Source: Byssothecium circinans | Lineage: Eukaryota; Ascomycota; Dothideomycetes; Pleosporales; Massarinaceae | Assembly (NCBI GenBank): GCA_010015675.1 | Contig: ML977047.1 | Location: 88,078-152,077 of the forward strand | Direction: 5' to 3' | DNA length: 64,000 nt | Shown here: piece after piece, positions 1-10,951 of the stretch | Layout: every line of letters starts with the position of its first letter | Numbering within the stretch: the first letter of the stretch is position 1 | The notes under the pieces: generated by a model | Seen by the model: the letters and a program-made list of their open reading frames with translations, nothing else | The model's database searches: none | What the model was told of the DNA's origin: nothing | Position numbers and translations under genes: made by a program

Positions 1-1997
1 ATTGTTGAGCTTGTCGTTGTGCGCCAGCTCCTCAACAGAGTCACCCTTCACACCAATCTCTGACGCGAGCTTCTTGAGCGCGGGCTCGGCGGGCACGATG
101 ATGGCTACAGGCTTCATCTGGTCCTGAGCAGCGTACACGCAGATATTGGCAACGATGGGTGCAGATCGGTAGACAGATTCCAGCTTCTCGAGCGCAATGT
201 ACTCGCCCGCAAGCGTCTTGACCAAGTTCTTTTTACGATCGATGATCCGGAGTTGGCCCTTGTTGTCGAATTCTCCGATATCGCCGGTCTTGAACCAGCC
301 ATCGTCGGTGTAGGACTCCTTGGTTTCCTCCTCCATATTAAGGTAGCCGGCCGTGACCCCTCCGCCACGGATCCAAATTTCACCTTGAGGCGGTTTGTTC
401 GTAGAGAAGTATCCTGCATCGGCAAAGTCGACGAGCTTCACCTCAATGCAACCGGGAGTCTCGCCAAGAGCAGTGTCAGTCCAGGCCAAGGGGTCCATCA
501 ATGCACCCATGGCAGTGGTCTCGGTGAGACCGTAACCGCTGATCATGGGCGTGATGGCTACAGATAGGAAGCTCTGCGTCTCCTTGGCAATGGGGCCGCC
601 GCCGTTCATACAGATACGGAGGCGTCCTCCGGTCGCATCCTTGACCTTGTTGAACACGATCGAATCAAGTAGACCACTTCCAGGAAGACCATTGTTTAGC
701 AAGAAGCGCTTGGTAGCCAGGGCACCCCAGAAGACCTTGGTGGTGAGCCCGCCGCCAGCTTCGACTTTGCTTACAATGCCCTTCTTGACCGTCTCCCAGA
801 CCTGTGGGACTCCGACGAGCACCGAAGGTTTAAACTCCCGGATGTCACCCTTGCAATTTCGTACTGACGTGTCCGACAGGGTTCGAATGGTTCCGTACCC
901 CATGGTTCCACCCCAGAATAGGCAGGCATTTTCGAATACGAGCTCGAGAATGTGTGCAGCGGGGAGGTATGTGAGGAGAGAGTCGCCTGGGCCAAGATAC
1001 TGGCCCACAATGACATCAACGCCGGCAACTGCGCGGAGTCAGTAAGGGACATGAGATGGCAAGGGAACAGACGTACTAGCTGCGATCACATTGCTGTGCT
1101 TTATGAGAACACCCTTGGGCGTTCCGGTGGATCCCGAAGTATACATGATGCAGGCAAGATCCTCTGGCTTGGGGGCCACTGGCTCGGTCGGGTGCTCTCG
1201 GCCCAAGCCCAACAGCTCGTCGAAGCTGATCACCTTGAGATGCGGGTGTGCGTCTGTGAGCTTCTGGATGTCCTCCAACTTGGGCGTTTCCTTTGTGCTG
1301 TATACAACAACAGAGATATCCTTGGCCTCGTTGAACGGGTTCACCAGCTTGGGTAGCAGATGCGGGTCCGTGAACATGATCTTCGCCCTAGTCTGCAGCA
1401 TCGAGTGCTTGAGACCCTCTTCACCGAGCGTGTCGTAGGCGGTCACGATGGCCATCGACTGAGACCAGGCACCTGCTCAATTGTCAGCTCAGGGCAAATA
1501 AAATAGGAAAGGGATATCCACGTACCGTGAGCCGACGCCAGCCATTGCATGCTCGTGGCGCCAAATATGTGTATCCGATCTTGGGCTGCGAAGCCCAGAT
1601 GCCTGTACGCGGCCCCCAAATCCAGGCATATCTTCTCGAACTCGGTGAAGCTCTTATACTCGTAAGGGCTGAGCTCAAAGTACTGCCACTTCTTGTCGAC
1701 CTCCTGCTCCTTGCCGTCGACCATCTTCTTGATCTTCTTCGTCTCCTCGTGTATGTCGACGACCTTGCGGGAGCCCACGGCCTTTGCGTTTCCGAACTTG
1801 GCCGAGGAATACCGCAGCACATCGTAGAGGGTTGTGACGTCGCTGGAGGGGGTCAGTCGCAGCGCGTCTTTCACCTTGACATTCCGCCGCGGTATCGTCT
1901 CGCCATCGACCTTCTGAACGCCTGGGGCTTCAACAGTTACTGGGCCCGCTACCGAGGATTTCGCCTGCGGCATGAGCTTCTTGAGGTTCTGCGGCAT
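1..1997 (-). CDS. FAA1: Long-chain acyl-CoA synthetase, 5' part (gene runs off the left edge)
   Basis: Activates long-chain fatty acids to acyl-CoA through an acyl-AMP intermediate. 632 residues are present; the family is usually about 700, so roughly the last 60-70 residues lie outside the window. Exons on the minus strand are 1997-1526, 1472-1077 and 1028-1, with introns of 53 and 48 nt, and all joints keep frame. Visible motifs: the AMP-binding signature YTSGSTGTPKG, the YGLTETTA motif, and the GWFKTGDIG...RIIDRKKNLVK block with GEYIALE, all diagnostic of the FAA/ACSL branch of the ANL superfamily. The start MPQNLKKLMPQAK at 1997 was chosen over an upstream in-frame Met because family members begin this way and the upstream residues look like leader sequence. 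It is divergent from the RKM5-like gene. The exact FAA paralogue cannot be settled; the family is certain. Confidence 0.93.
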
Positions 1998-2493
1998 GAT
2001 GGCGTTTGTTGTTGTGTCGTGTGAGAGGGGCGAGAGGAGGATGGACAACGGGATGGCAGAAATCACAATCAGAAGTATGAGAGAGATTGGTGATGCCGCC
2101 AGTGGGACGTGAATGCGTGGCAGACGAGTGGTAGTAGTGTTGTTGTTGGGCTGAAAGGGCGAGGAGCTTGAGAGCTAGGACCTGGCTTGGCAGCGACGTG
2201 GGAGATGTGAATGACGCAGCCACAGATGGTTCTGACTGGGTGGTATCAGCGACCCTGGGCCAGATCCCGCCTTCTCCACATACCAAGCCTCGATTATTTC
2301 TGCTGTCTCACCCACCTCCGCAGCACCTCACAGGACCAGAGCTTCACGAGAAGCCGGTCCTTTTGACGCTCATTGGCCAAGCACGATACAGCTCCCAGAA
2401 TCCTTCACCCTTCTGCTCAACATCAATCGATTATTCTAATCGCACAGCACCCCTCACGCATCACGCAGGCTGACTGTGAGACATACCCCTACG
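1998..2493. promoter_or_regulatory. Shared divergent promoter region
   Basis: About 500 bp between the start codons of the acyl-CoA synthetase gene (minus) and the RKM5-like gene (plus), so it must hold both promoters and both 5' leaders. No specific binding site could be assigned by eye, and reading frames inside it show no recognisable domain. Confidence 0.5.
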
Positions 2494-3498
2494 ATGGAAA
2501 GTCTGCGGCCATTTCTAGGCAGCGCCCTGGAAGACCCCGAAGAAGGTGCAGTAACATCTATGCCTCGGCCCAACGTGTCGCGTCCCATGCGCGATTCGCC
2601 ATGTCTAAATATCTGACTGCCTCCTCACCGTTACCAGAGGCCTTTGTCGTATTCTCGCAAGCCATCCCATCATCCTCACTAGGTTTCGTCGATTCCACCG
2701 CCTCTGAACTCACCGTCTCCGTCGGCGACAGAGATCTCACTATTCAACAATCCCGTGGCCTATTGACTTCCAACCGTAAACAAGGCACCACGGGCGCAGG
2801 TGATGGTTCCTGCCTGCTTGGCTGGCTTGGTTCGCTCGCTAATACGGACTGTAGTTCTGTGGAAAGTAACGCCACTGTTCGCTGAGTGGATAGCTTCCGA
2901 GAACTTTCTGTCCAAGACCGGGTTCCTCCGCCAGGACTCTATTGCTATCGAGCTTGGGACTGGCGTTTCTGGCATCGTGGCACTCACTCTTGGGCCTAAG
3001 ATCAAACATTATGTCGCCACCGACCAAGACTATGTGATACGGCTGCTGAAGCAGAATATCATTGGAAACTTACCGACACGTAGTACAAAGCAAAAGTCGA
3101 GGAAGAAGCCCTCCAACACTTCCACCCAGTCGACTCCAAACATCGAGACACTCGAGCTGGACTGGGAGGCTGATTCCGTCTCACAGTTGCCCTCTCTCCT
3201 TGGCGTGAATGACGGCGAAGGCGTGGACCTAGTCATTGCGTGCGATTGCATTTACAATGAATCTCTCATCGAGCCACTCAACACCACCTGCGCTCAAATA
3301 TGCAACTTGCGAGCCTCAGAACAGCGGAAACCTACAATTTGCCTCGTCGCCCAGCAGCTTCGCTCTCCGGACGTATTCGAGTCATGGCTCGAGAGCTTTC
3401 ACCGCCTGTTCCACACATGGCAGGTGCCGGATGAACTACTAATCGGAGGCCTGAGGGAGAATTCCGGCTTTATTGTCCATCTCGGAATCGTGCGATAG
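2494..3498 (+). CDS. RKM5: Ribosomal protein lysine methyltransferase, RKM5/METTL21-like
   Basis: 285 aa from exons 2494-2545, 2638-2799 and 2855-3498 (introns of 92 and 55 nt). The seven-beta-strand methyltransferase fold is shown by motif I, ELGTGVSGIVAL, which binds S-adenosylmethionine; by VATDQDYV, the acidic motif II; and by VIACDCIYNES, the post-II (D/E)xxY-like motif of METTL21 enzymes. The N-terminal SLGFVDS and the GTTGAV-LWKVTPLFAEW stretch match my recollection of fungal Rkm5 proteins, which methylate a lysine of a large-subunit ribosomal protein (Rpl1 in yeast). Start and introns were set by rebuilding that conserved N-terminus: exon 1 reads MESLRPFLGSALEDPEE, and splicing to 2638 removes the frame break. 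The substrate is known for the yeast protein and inferred here. Confidence 0.82.
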
Positions 3499-3566
3499 GA
3501 ACAACTCCCGCAAAACGGTCTTCACACGGTGGACATCTCAGAGCAGTGCCAAAACCGGCAATACAT

Positions 3567-5763
3567 CTATTTTACATAGTAATCGAGGGGTACACCGAGT
3601 ACTTCGCACTGTCTCACCTCCTTGAAGCCTTCAGTTGCAGGTTTCTCGCTGAGGACTCTCAGCTTCGGACCGCCGCCCTGCATTTGTTCCCATTTCCCTG
3701 TCTGCTCTACAGCGGCAGATGTGTTAGTGAAGCCCCTCGCCTGAAGGAAGTCCAGTGCTGGGTTCGGATCTCTCGTTCTCCCAAATGCGGTCCAGCTGTC
3801 AAGGAGATACTGAGATAAGGGTATGTCGTCCTCATCTTGCGGATAACGATCCTGGCGTATGATGGTGCCAAAAACCGGGTAGATGTCTCCGCTATGGCAT
3901 CGGAAGTATGGCAGAGTTGGGTCTCCATACGGATGATCCGCTGAAATAGGTGCCTCGCAGGTTGGTGGGTTTGGACTCCACTCAGTAATCTGATATGAAC
4001 GGTCCATTTCATACGCATACACTACTGGGTAGACGCCATTTGCGGACGCAGCGAAGCGGTAGCTTGCGTCGGACAGCGGAATCCAGCGTCGGTCGTGACG
4101 CGCGACGTCAGGTTGAATATGTCCAGCGTGGTGTTGGAGGTATGTGGAACTGGGAACAAGCCCGAATCGAGGATTTTGGCGGCGTCGTATCCTTGCTCCG
4201 TGAGTGCTTGAGAGACATTCGAGCTCTTTGGGAATGGTATCATAGGGCTGCCATCATCGCGCACGACGCCTGTCAAGATTGCTGCGTTTGATGCAGAGCC
4301 AGTCCCATCTAGCAAGAGCTCATCGCTCGTCAAGTATGTACCGTCCACGACTGGTGAGCTTTTTCTCCGTCAGCATTGATCTGTTACGTTTGTTTGAAAC
4401 AATTTACCTTGCAACTGTTCCCATTGAAGCCCCATTACGCAGGCCTATCAGCACTCGTGGATCCAGGGCTCGCAAACAGGCAAGCGCAGCTGACTTGTCT
4501 GCCCGGGCACAGCCAGTCTCATCGATGATGGCCTCTGTCCTGTTTGTGACTTCGGGAATGCTGGGATACTTTTGTCCCGAGCCGGATTGCATGACAGCTC
4601 TGGAGAACTTGCCCTGCGCCAACGGCGACGCAAGCAACGCTCTCACTGACGCAGCACCAGCGCTCTGTCCAAAGACGGTGACCCTATCCTTGTCACCGCC
4701 AAAATCCTCGATGTGAGCTTGCACCCACTCCAAGGCTGCAATCTGATCTGATAGCCAGTAGTTGCCTTTCAATGTGGTGTTTTCCAGGGCTAGGAAACCC
4801 AGCGTGGACAATCGGTAGTTGATCGTGATAACTAAAACATCGCCCCGGGATGCCATGTTGCCGCCATCGTAGGCGGTTTCGGAACCAAAGCCGCTCGTGA
4901 AGGCACCTCCATGGATCCAAAGCATTACTGCCTTCTTCTTGGACGAAGACTTGGCCGGCAAAGCCGGCGTCCAAACATTCAGGAACAGGCATTCTTCGTT
5001 GCAAGTCATCGGTCCGCTATCACACCTGAACGGCTGAAAACATCCAGCCCCATATTCCAGCGCAGTGAGCTTTCCGCTAGGCGCCTTGTACGTCGAGTAG
5101 GAAAATCTGGCTGGTATAGATGCGAACTGGATGCCTAGGAATCGGAACGAGAGTTTGTCGCGATATCCAATGACGGTGGCGTTGTCGCTGGTGCTTACAG
5201 CAACCTGCCACTTTCCGCTGGGGTCGCTGGCTTCGGCAGAGCTCAGCAACGCGGATTGCGAACACAAGGCCGAGAGAGTTGTGTCACAAGACTGAGGTTC
5301 AATCTTGCCCAGCGTTGTTATCGCTCTGCATCCCGACGCGCTATGTCCTCCGATCCAGTATATCCCCACATCGTCGCAGACGTTTTCGTAATCTAGAAAT
5401 CGCAAAAAGCCGAAGTTGGTGTTGTTGCCTGGCACCCATAGCGATTCACTCAGCTCATAGCAATCTGCCTCCGACTTTACGTTCGTTTGCCGAGCGCTTA
5501 GAACAATAGTTGCAGCTTGCCTGGGACTCCCGTTTCCTGACGTGATAAGAACACAGACACTTGTTCACGAATACGATACGAACCATATAGATCATTGTGT
5601 GTAAGGATGGTGAAGTCAGTCCCCAGCAACTTTGAATTCGCCACGGCATCGACGCGGCTCGCATTCAAAAGAAACAGAGCAAAGGTGGCTAGACCAGCAA
5701 TCGCGGCCGTGGCTATGACAAGAACAGGAAGAAAGGACGTCGAAACAATGTGACGACTGCCAT
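3567..5763 (-). pseudogene. Type-B carboxylesterase/lipase family gene with a frameshift
   Basis: Alpha/beta-hydrolase of the carboxylesterase type-B family, which cleaves carboxylic esters. Clear blocks: an N-terminal hydrophobic signal-anchor stretch (about 5620-5745), ILTHNDLYG spliced to NGSPRQAATIVLS, the EECLFLNVW block, the oxyanion-hole WIHGGAFTSGFGS, the nucleophile elbow FGQSAGAAS and a C-terminal HSGDIYPVFGT with the likely catalytic His. Introns at 5583-5537 and 4407-4359 (47 and 49 nt) keep frame. Two breaks: near 4060-4066 the frame shifts by one base between FRCPTQA and YRFAASANGVYP, both conserved-looking; and the signal-anchor exon has no ATG in its own frame before an upstream stop, while the obvious ATG at 5763 lies one frame away. 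Either the gene is decaying or the assembly lost two single bases. Start uncertain. Confidence 0.72.
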
Positions 5764-7900
5764 TGCACTTCTTTTCTCAAGTTGACAATATATAGAGGCA
5801 TTGCTGAGGCTAGGGCCGCGCTCCTATTCGAGAATTATATTGAGGTTCTAGCGCCTGTCTGCGCGGTTGATATCTGATTGCTTTCTTGGTGAGGATTTCC
5901 AGAGGGGTATTCGGGATGTGGAGATGGAAAGAGAGCCGTGTATAGAGGGTCGCGTCGGGATGCACGCCGGGTACTGTGTCTTCTAATGGTCATCGTTTTT
6001 GAGTCGTTGGCAAAGCTGGAACTAGAGAAACTCTGTGGTGAGGTGTCGCAGAAAGATAGTCTCAGCAGAAGTGAGCTGCAAAAACTCGCGTTGCTGTTGA
6101 AGCTCCAGCTCGAGACGGAGTATGAAGTTCTGTATCCCCCTTCGACGATATTACAGAGTATGGGTTTCGGCTGATTTCTCGAGATTTTACTACCGCGAGA
6201 GGGTAAGATAGGGGTAAGGGTAAATATAGGTTAGGGTGTATGTCAAGGCCTTGCGATCAGCATGTTCGACCACACGAGAAGATGATGTTGAGACTGGGCT
6301 CTGGAGGTGTTTGGCACTCGGCTCTATTGGGCGTTCTGCGATGGTCTACAGATGGTGATGGATCCTTTGTGTGCTCACGACGGATGCGATTGAGGCGACG
6401 TAACAGCGCGCAGGGAGGCTGACACGTAACGGCGGCTCGGCAACCAGCCCAGCTAGCCACGGCATTGGCATTGAAATAAGGGCAAACAATATCGCTGCAT
6501 CGTTTGTGGGTTGCGGAGAGGAGAGGATACATTAAAGCGATGCGGCAGTTGTCCACAATAATGGAAGGGCGCAGAGTCGGAAGTCGGAGTCAGAGATGGC
6601 TGTGCCTGTGAGGTGACTGGAGGTGGTGCGGGGTGAAGGACATATCGGCAGCGTGGGTCTCGGCGTCTCAGGGAAGGCACGGCCGCCGGGCTGTGCATGC
6701 ACCTTATTGCAGCCTGGCATTACAGGAAGCGGCGAAGGAAACACGCCCACGCCCACGCCCACGCCTGCCGCAGCCGCGTTCGCCCATCGCCCCTTCTCTT
6801 TCCGGCCGTCACGATTGTGGGGGTGCATGTACTGCGCATTCACTGTTCAGCACTGGAGTTCGCTGTCTTTGTCAAGGCACCGCCTTTGCTGCAACTACGG
6901 CTACCGGATCAACAAGCTCCAAGGCCAGTCCAAGTCTACCGGCACCCGTGCGTGCGCGCTGTTCCGTCGTTCGATCGGCGCTTACTGTGCCGTTCCCTCT
7001 GAGCGCGCCTGCTATGATTCGCCGGCGGCTGCAGGGTTTGCGCTGCTGCCTTCGTCTCATCATCAAGCGCAGGCCGAGTCCTCCAGCTCCATCTTTATCA
7101 CTCTTGCTTCCACGACCATATCATCGCTTTGGAGGAACTTTCGCCTTATCATGCCCTCGTACAGCCGCCGTGTGCCCCCGTCACTGCTCCTAGCCATGGG
7201 CCCCAGTAGACTTCGCAGATGGACGGGACGCCCGAGCAGGTACACATGTAATCGGACAACCTTTTTCGCGCTAAGCCCAAATAGTCCAGACTAGTTCGAA
7301 TGGCCATTCGTCGTTGCTCTCTTCCAATGCCTCTTCTCCTACATTCACTGCTCACCCGTCCACTCCCCCTCTACCTCTGCGACCGTCGTGGCCCGCAAAA
7401 GACGAGTCGGTGCTAACTGCTCAGCTCCCCGTCGTCGTCATCGTCATCCCGTCCCTTTGGTTGCGCGCGCAGACTCCTTTGTTGGGCCCTCAGCCAACGC
7501 CTCAGAGCCGCCTCTCCATTCCTCCTCACCACGCTCATCCACCGCGCAATCCATGGACTCGGCCCGCCTCGACCTCAGCACCCATTTCTCATGTTAGCCT
7601 GGCGAATCTCCTCGTTTTCTAACATAAAACTACCCCTCTCGACCTCTCTAGCTCTCGCTGCCCACCTGCGAAACGGACACGAAAGCCTCTTCTTTCCGTC
7701 CACCAGGCCGCGATAACCGTCCCAATCGCTCCACAAAGCAAACAGCTCGCTGATAACGACCGTCGGGCTCGTCTCGCGACGCCTCGATAGCCCTGCATTG
7801 CTCGGTCGCGCGTTGGGCGTCATGCGATCCAAAGCACCGAGAGCCTGAGCCACCCACCCACTCGAACACCACCACATCTCTTGAGCGCGTCGGCTGGAGT
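5764..7900. other. Intergenic region upstream of SET3
   Basis: About 2.1 kb between the esterase start and SET3. Several open stretches occur on both strands, but none shows a recognisable domain or usable splice structure. A 6-bp tandem run (CGCCCA, about four copies) lies near 6745-6770. The last several hundred bases are pyrimidine-rich and probably form the long 5' leader of SET3. I see no further gene that I can support. Confidence 0.5.
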
Positions 7901-10900
7901 ATGACAGACGTGTCGTCGGTTCAGGCGCACGCTGATCCTCAGCCGGCTTCCGGGCCCCACTACGCCGCTGCTCCACCTCCCACCTACCTGAACGGCTCCC
8001 CTGCGCTGGACTCGACCATCGAAGAAGAGGATTCATCGACAATCAAATGCATATGCGGCTATGCAGATGATGACGGCAATACTGTCCTCTGCGAGAAGTG
8101 CAATACCTGGCAGCATATTCTATGCTACTACGAGTCTGCCGGCCTTGTGCCAGACGTTCACCTGTGTACGGATTGTCTCCCGAGACCAGTCGACAGGAAG
8201 GGCGCCGTGGATAGACAGCGTTCCCGTCGTGAGCTACAGCCCGTCAACGAGCGAAAGGGCAGACCAAGAACAACCACCAAGAGCCACAAGAAGAGACCGA
8301 AAGATTCCCTAGGCGCGGGGCCGATGAATGGATGGGCCGTTCATTCCAACAACGAGCTGCAATACAATACCGAACGAAAAAGTGGCAGTCCGCGCGACCA
8401 GCCTCCACCAGCAAAGCGACCAAAGACAAGCCATCGATCGTCGGGCTCAGTGGTCAGCCAAGCGCCCGCACTCGCCCCCAATTCTCGCAAGCGGACCGGC
8501 TCTGTTATGCTCAACGGCCACAGTCCTGTGAAGTCCCCCACTGAACCGGACGGCCCCGTCGAGGAGTTTTCTCTTGAATTCATGAATCTCTCTTACCTGC
8601 CGGAGCCGTTGCCGGCCGACATCAATTCGTACAACAATCTAGAAGTGACCAGGGAAATCACCAGTTGGTTCAATGATCGAGATGCGCTTGTCGAAGCCAC
8701 TGGAGGCATAAGTCCAGGACACGCCATCCAGCGCATCGAACAATCAATAGAGGACATGGAAGCCTCCCACGCACCTATCATCACCAAGCAGACGGACGAA
8801 GACTCTCGCATAACTGTGCACAACATGCACCCACGTTGGCACCTCCTCGTCGTGGAAAGTCCAGTCGCCGATGGTGGTTTCATCGGCGAGCTGAGAGGTT
8901 GCATCGGCAGGAAACAGGAGTATAAAGATGACCCCTCGAACCGCTGGGAACTCCTTAAACACCCTGAACCTTTCGTCTTCTTCCCTCCCCACCTACCCAT
9001 CTACATTGACACGAGAGAAAAGGGCACTATCCTTCGCTACGCTAGGCGGAGTTGCAAGCCAAATATGACGATGAAGATTCTGACACAGGGTACTGAAAGT
9101 GGTTACCACTTTTGTTTCCTTGCGACACGCGACATCGAGCCAGGCGAAGAACTCACAATCGGCTGGGACATCGATTCAGAGATACGCCATCACCTCGAAA
9201 AGGCCGTTACCAATGGCGATATCAAAAAAGAGGGTTTCAAGAAGATCCAGCCTTGGGTAACCACCGTGCTTGCCAACTTCGGCGGGTGTGCTTGCGACTC
9301 TACAGCAGGCTACGAGTGCCTGCTAGAGCGCGCACGACGCAACGCGACCACCTATGCAGAGCCCTTACATCCCCTCAAAACGACCAGGGGCAGGAAACCA
9401 AAGAAAGCCCAAGTTTCACCTCTAAGTACCGGACACGCCACTAACAGTCGGGCCGGCAGCGAAGCATTTCTCCGCGACGCCCACGACGAGGAGAATATAG
9501 ACAGTCGATCCACTTCGGGTTCACACAAGTCGAGCAGTCGTGACATTACCCCCGCAACTCATCTATCAGTAGATGACGGCACTGGCAAGATGTCGGAACG
9601 CGAGAGGCGAAAGATTCAACAGCAGGAGCGATTGTTTGAGCAACTCGAGTACGATGAGCAGCACAAAGGCAAACGGGGGAAGAGGAACAGCGCCGGGTCA
9701 ACGCTCAATACACCCGGCCTGTCGTCCTCCGTAAGACGCTCCTCGCTACCTTCGCGTTTTATTGCTAATTCCAATGCGCAGAAACAATTCGGGCACGCAG
9801 AATCCTCCCCCTCGTTACGCAACCCTCGCGAACATAGCAATGGTGTTGCGCGGAAAACATCGGGAACCTCGAACAAAACGAACGGTCGCGCCGCACAACG
9901 TCCGAAGCCTCAGTACGTGGATAACTCGACGCAGACAGACAATGATAAGCCCGGGGCGATGTCTCCTATGCCTCAAAAGGTGAGAGCGATGAGGCCTCCC
10001 CCAATATCGTTCAAGCGCAAGCTCTTGCAGCAGGCACAGGAAGACAAGTTACAGAGGGAGCGCACCAGGTCTGCGTCAGTCAAAATGGAGGCGAAATCGC
10101 CGCCGGCTTTACAGGACGTTACATCAAACAAAGCATCGCCCGCTGCGCCTTCTATGCCTGCCGACGAACCTACTGCCATGGACATGCCAATGGAGCCAGA
10201 GCTTGAGGTAAACCCCCGAGACCCTACTCCGGCCAAGGAACCTACTCCAGCTCCGTCAGCAGAGGAGAACAAGGACGTGGAAATGAAGGATGCTGAAGAA
10301 ACTGCAATTCCCAGGCCGCCCTCTCCCAAGGTCGAAGACATGCCAGATGCGCTAAGCGTAGAGACTTCGTCCGGAACCTCACATTCTCCCATACAACCGC
10401 CGCCGCCGCCGTGGCCATCTACAATATCAACTACGCAGAGAGCCGCTTCGCCATCTGTCACCAAGAAAACCCCGGAACCTACTGTGGACAATCCTGCCGA
10501 ACCACCGTTGGAGATATCTGAAAAGCCCGAGCTGACGGTTTCGACCCCTTCTTCAGCTACTGTTGTGAGTCCGGGATCAGTTGCAAGCGTCCCTTCAGGC
10601 AGCGTCGTTGCACAGTCGCCCGTTGCTGGACAAACGGCTCCTTCGCCGTTTTCTCCTGCCGTGACGAGTGCGGTTACTCCCGGCCCAGCCCGCAAGAAGC
10701 TCAGCTTGAGCGACTATACGAGCAGGCGGGCCAAGTTAGCTCAACAGACGGCCAACCCGAGTGTCACGCCTCCGCCTCTAGCCTCTCAGGCCACGAGTTC
10801 GCCAACGATGGAGAAGTCGAGTTTGCCGAGCGCGGCATCACCATCGAACAAAAGCGTTGATTCTGTGTTGCCGACAGTAACGGAAGAAACAACGTTGGGC

Positions 10901-10951
10901 GATCCGCCAACCGCGACGACGAACGTTACTCAATCCACTTCTACCGCTTGA
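7901..10951 (+). CDS. SET3: SET3-type PHD-finger/SET-domain chromatin protein
   Basis: 1016 aa in one uninterrupted exon. A PHD finger (about residues 49-93; Cys4-His-Cys3 spacing CICGYADDDGN, CEKCNTWQH, CTDC) should bind histone H3 tails. A SET domain follows (about 305-425) with PRWHLLVVESPVADGGFIGE, GTILRYARRSCKPN and EELTIGWDID, then a Cys-rich CACDSTAGYEC. The usual NHSC of active SET methyltransferases reads RRSC here, as in the Set3/MLL5/SETD5 group, so it is probably a non-catalytic reader. The remainder is low-complexity Ser/Pro/Thr-rich, with a basic, possibly coiled stretch around 565-600 (RKIQQQERLFEQLEYDEQ). In yeast Set3 is the scaffold of a histone deacetylase complex acting behind transcribing polymerase; that role here is inferred. 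The ATG at 7901 opens the frame. Confidence 0.93.
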   Translation: MTDVSSVQAHADPQPASGPHYAAAPPPTYLNGSPALDSTIEEEDSSTIKCICGYADDDGNTVLCEKCNTWQHILCYYESAGLVPDVHLCTDCLPRPVDRKGAVDRQRSRRELQPVNERKGRPRTTTKSHKKRPKDSLGAGPMNGWAVHSNNELQYNTERKSGSPRDQPPPAKRPKTSHRSSGSVVSQAPALAPNSRKRTGSVMLNGHSPVKSPTEPDGPVEEFSLEFMNLSYLPEPLPADINSYNNLEVTREITSWFNDRDALVEATGGISPGHAIQRIEQSIEDMEASHAPIITKQTDEDSRITVHNMHPRWHLLVVESPVADGGFIGELRGCIGRKQEYKDDPSNRWELLKHPEPFVFFPPHLPIYIDTREKGTILRYARRSCKPNMTMKILTQGTESGYHFCFLATRDIEPGEELTIGWDIDSEIRHHLEKAVTNGDIKKEGFKKIQPWVTTVLANFGGCACDSTAGYECLLERARRNATTYAEPLHPLKTTRGRKPKKAQVSPLSTGHATNSRAGSEAFLRDAHDEENIDSRSTSGSHKSSSRDITPATHLSVDDGTGKMSERERRKIQQQERLFEQLEYDEQHKGKRGKRNSAGSTLNTPGLSSSVRRSSLPSRFIANSNAQKQFGHAESSPSLRNPREHSNGVARKTSGTSNKTNGRAAQRPKPQYVDNSTQTDNDKPGAMSPMPQKVRAMRPPPISFKRKLLQQAQEDKLQRERTRSASVKMEAKSPPALQDVTSNKASPAAPSMPADEPTAMDMPMEPELEVNPRDPTPAKEPTPAPSAEENKDVEMKDAEETAIPRPPSPKVEDMPDALSVETSSGTSHSPIQPPPPPWPSTISTTQRAASPSVTKKTPEPTVDNPAEPPLEISEKPELTVSTPSSATVVSPGSVASVPSGSVVAQSPVAGQTAPSPFSPAVTSAVTPGPARKKLSLSDYTSRRAKLAQQTANPSVTPPPLASQATSSPTMEKSSLPSAASPSNKSVDSVLPTVTEETTLGDPPTATTNVTQSTSTA

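Noticed and set aside
880..900. GGTTCGAAT resembling a tRNA B-box
   Set aside because: Lies inside the acyl-CoA synthetase reading frame; no A-box or cloverleaf around it. No other tRNA-like signal was found.
5938..6174. 78-codon plus-strand frame with Leu/Lys-rich helix-like end
   Set aside because: Short, no recognised family, no conserved motif, and not in a gene-like setting.
6623..7294. 223-codon plus-strand frame upstream of SET3
   Set aside because: No domain; overlapping frames of similar length on the same strand show that it reflects GC-rich base composition.
9973..10695. 240-codon minus-strand frame within SET3
   Set aside because: Shadow of the Ser/Pro-rich SET3 tail; composition (Gly/Ser/Val) mirrors the sense strand.
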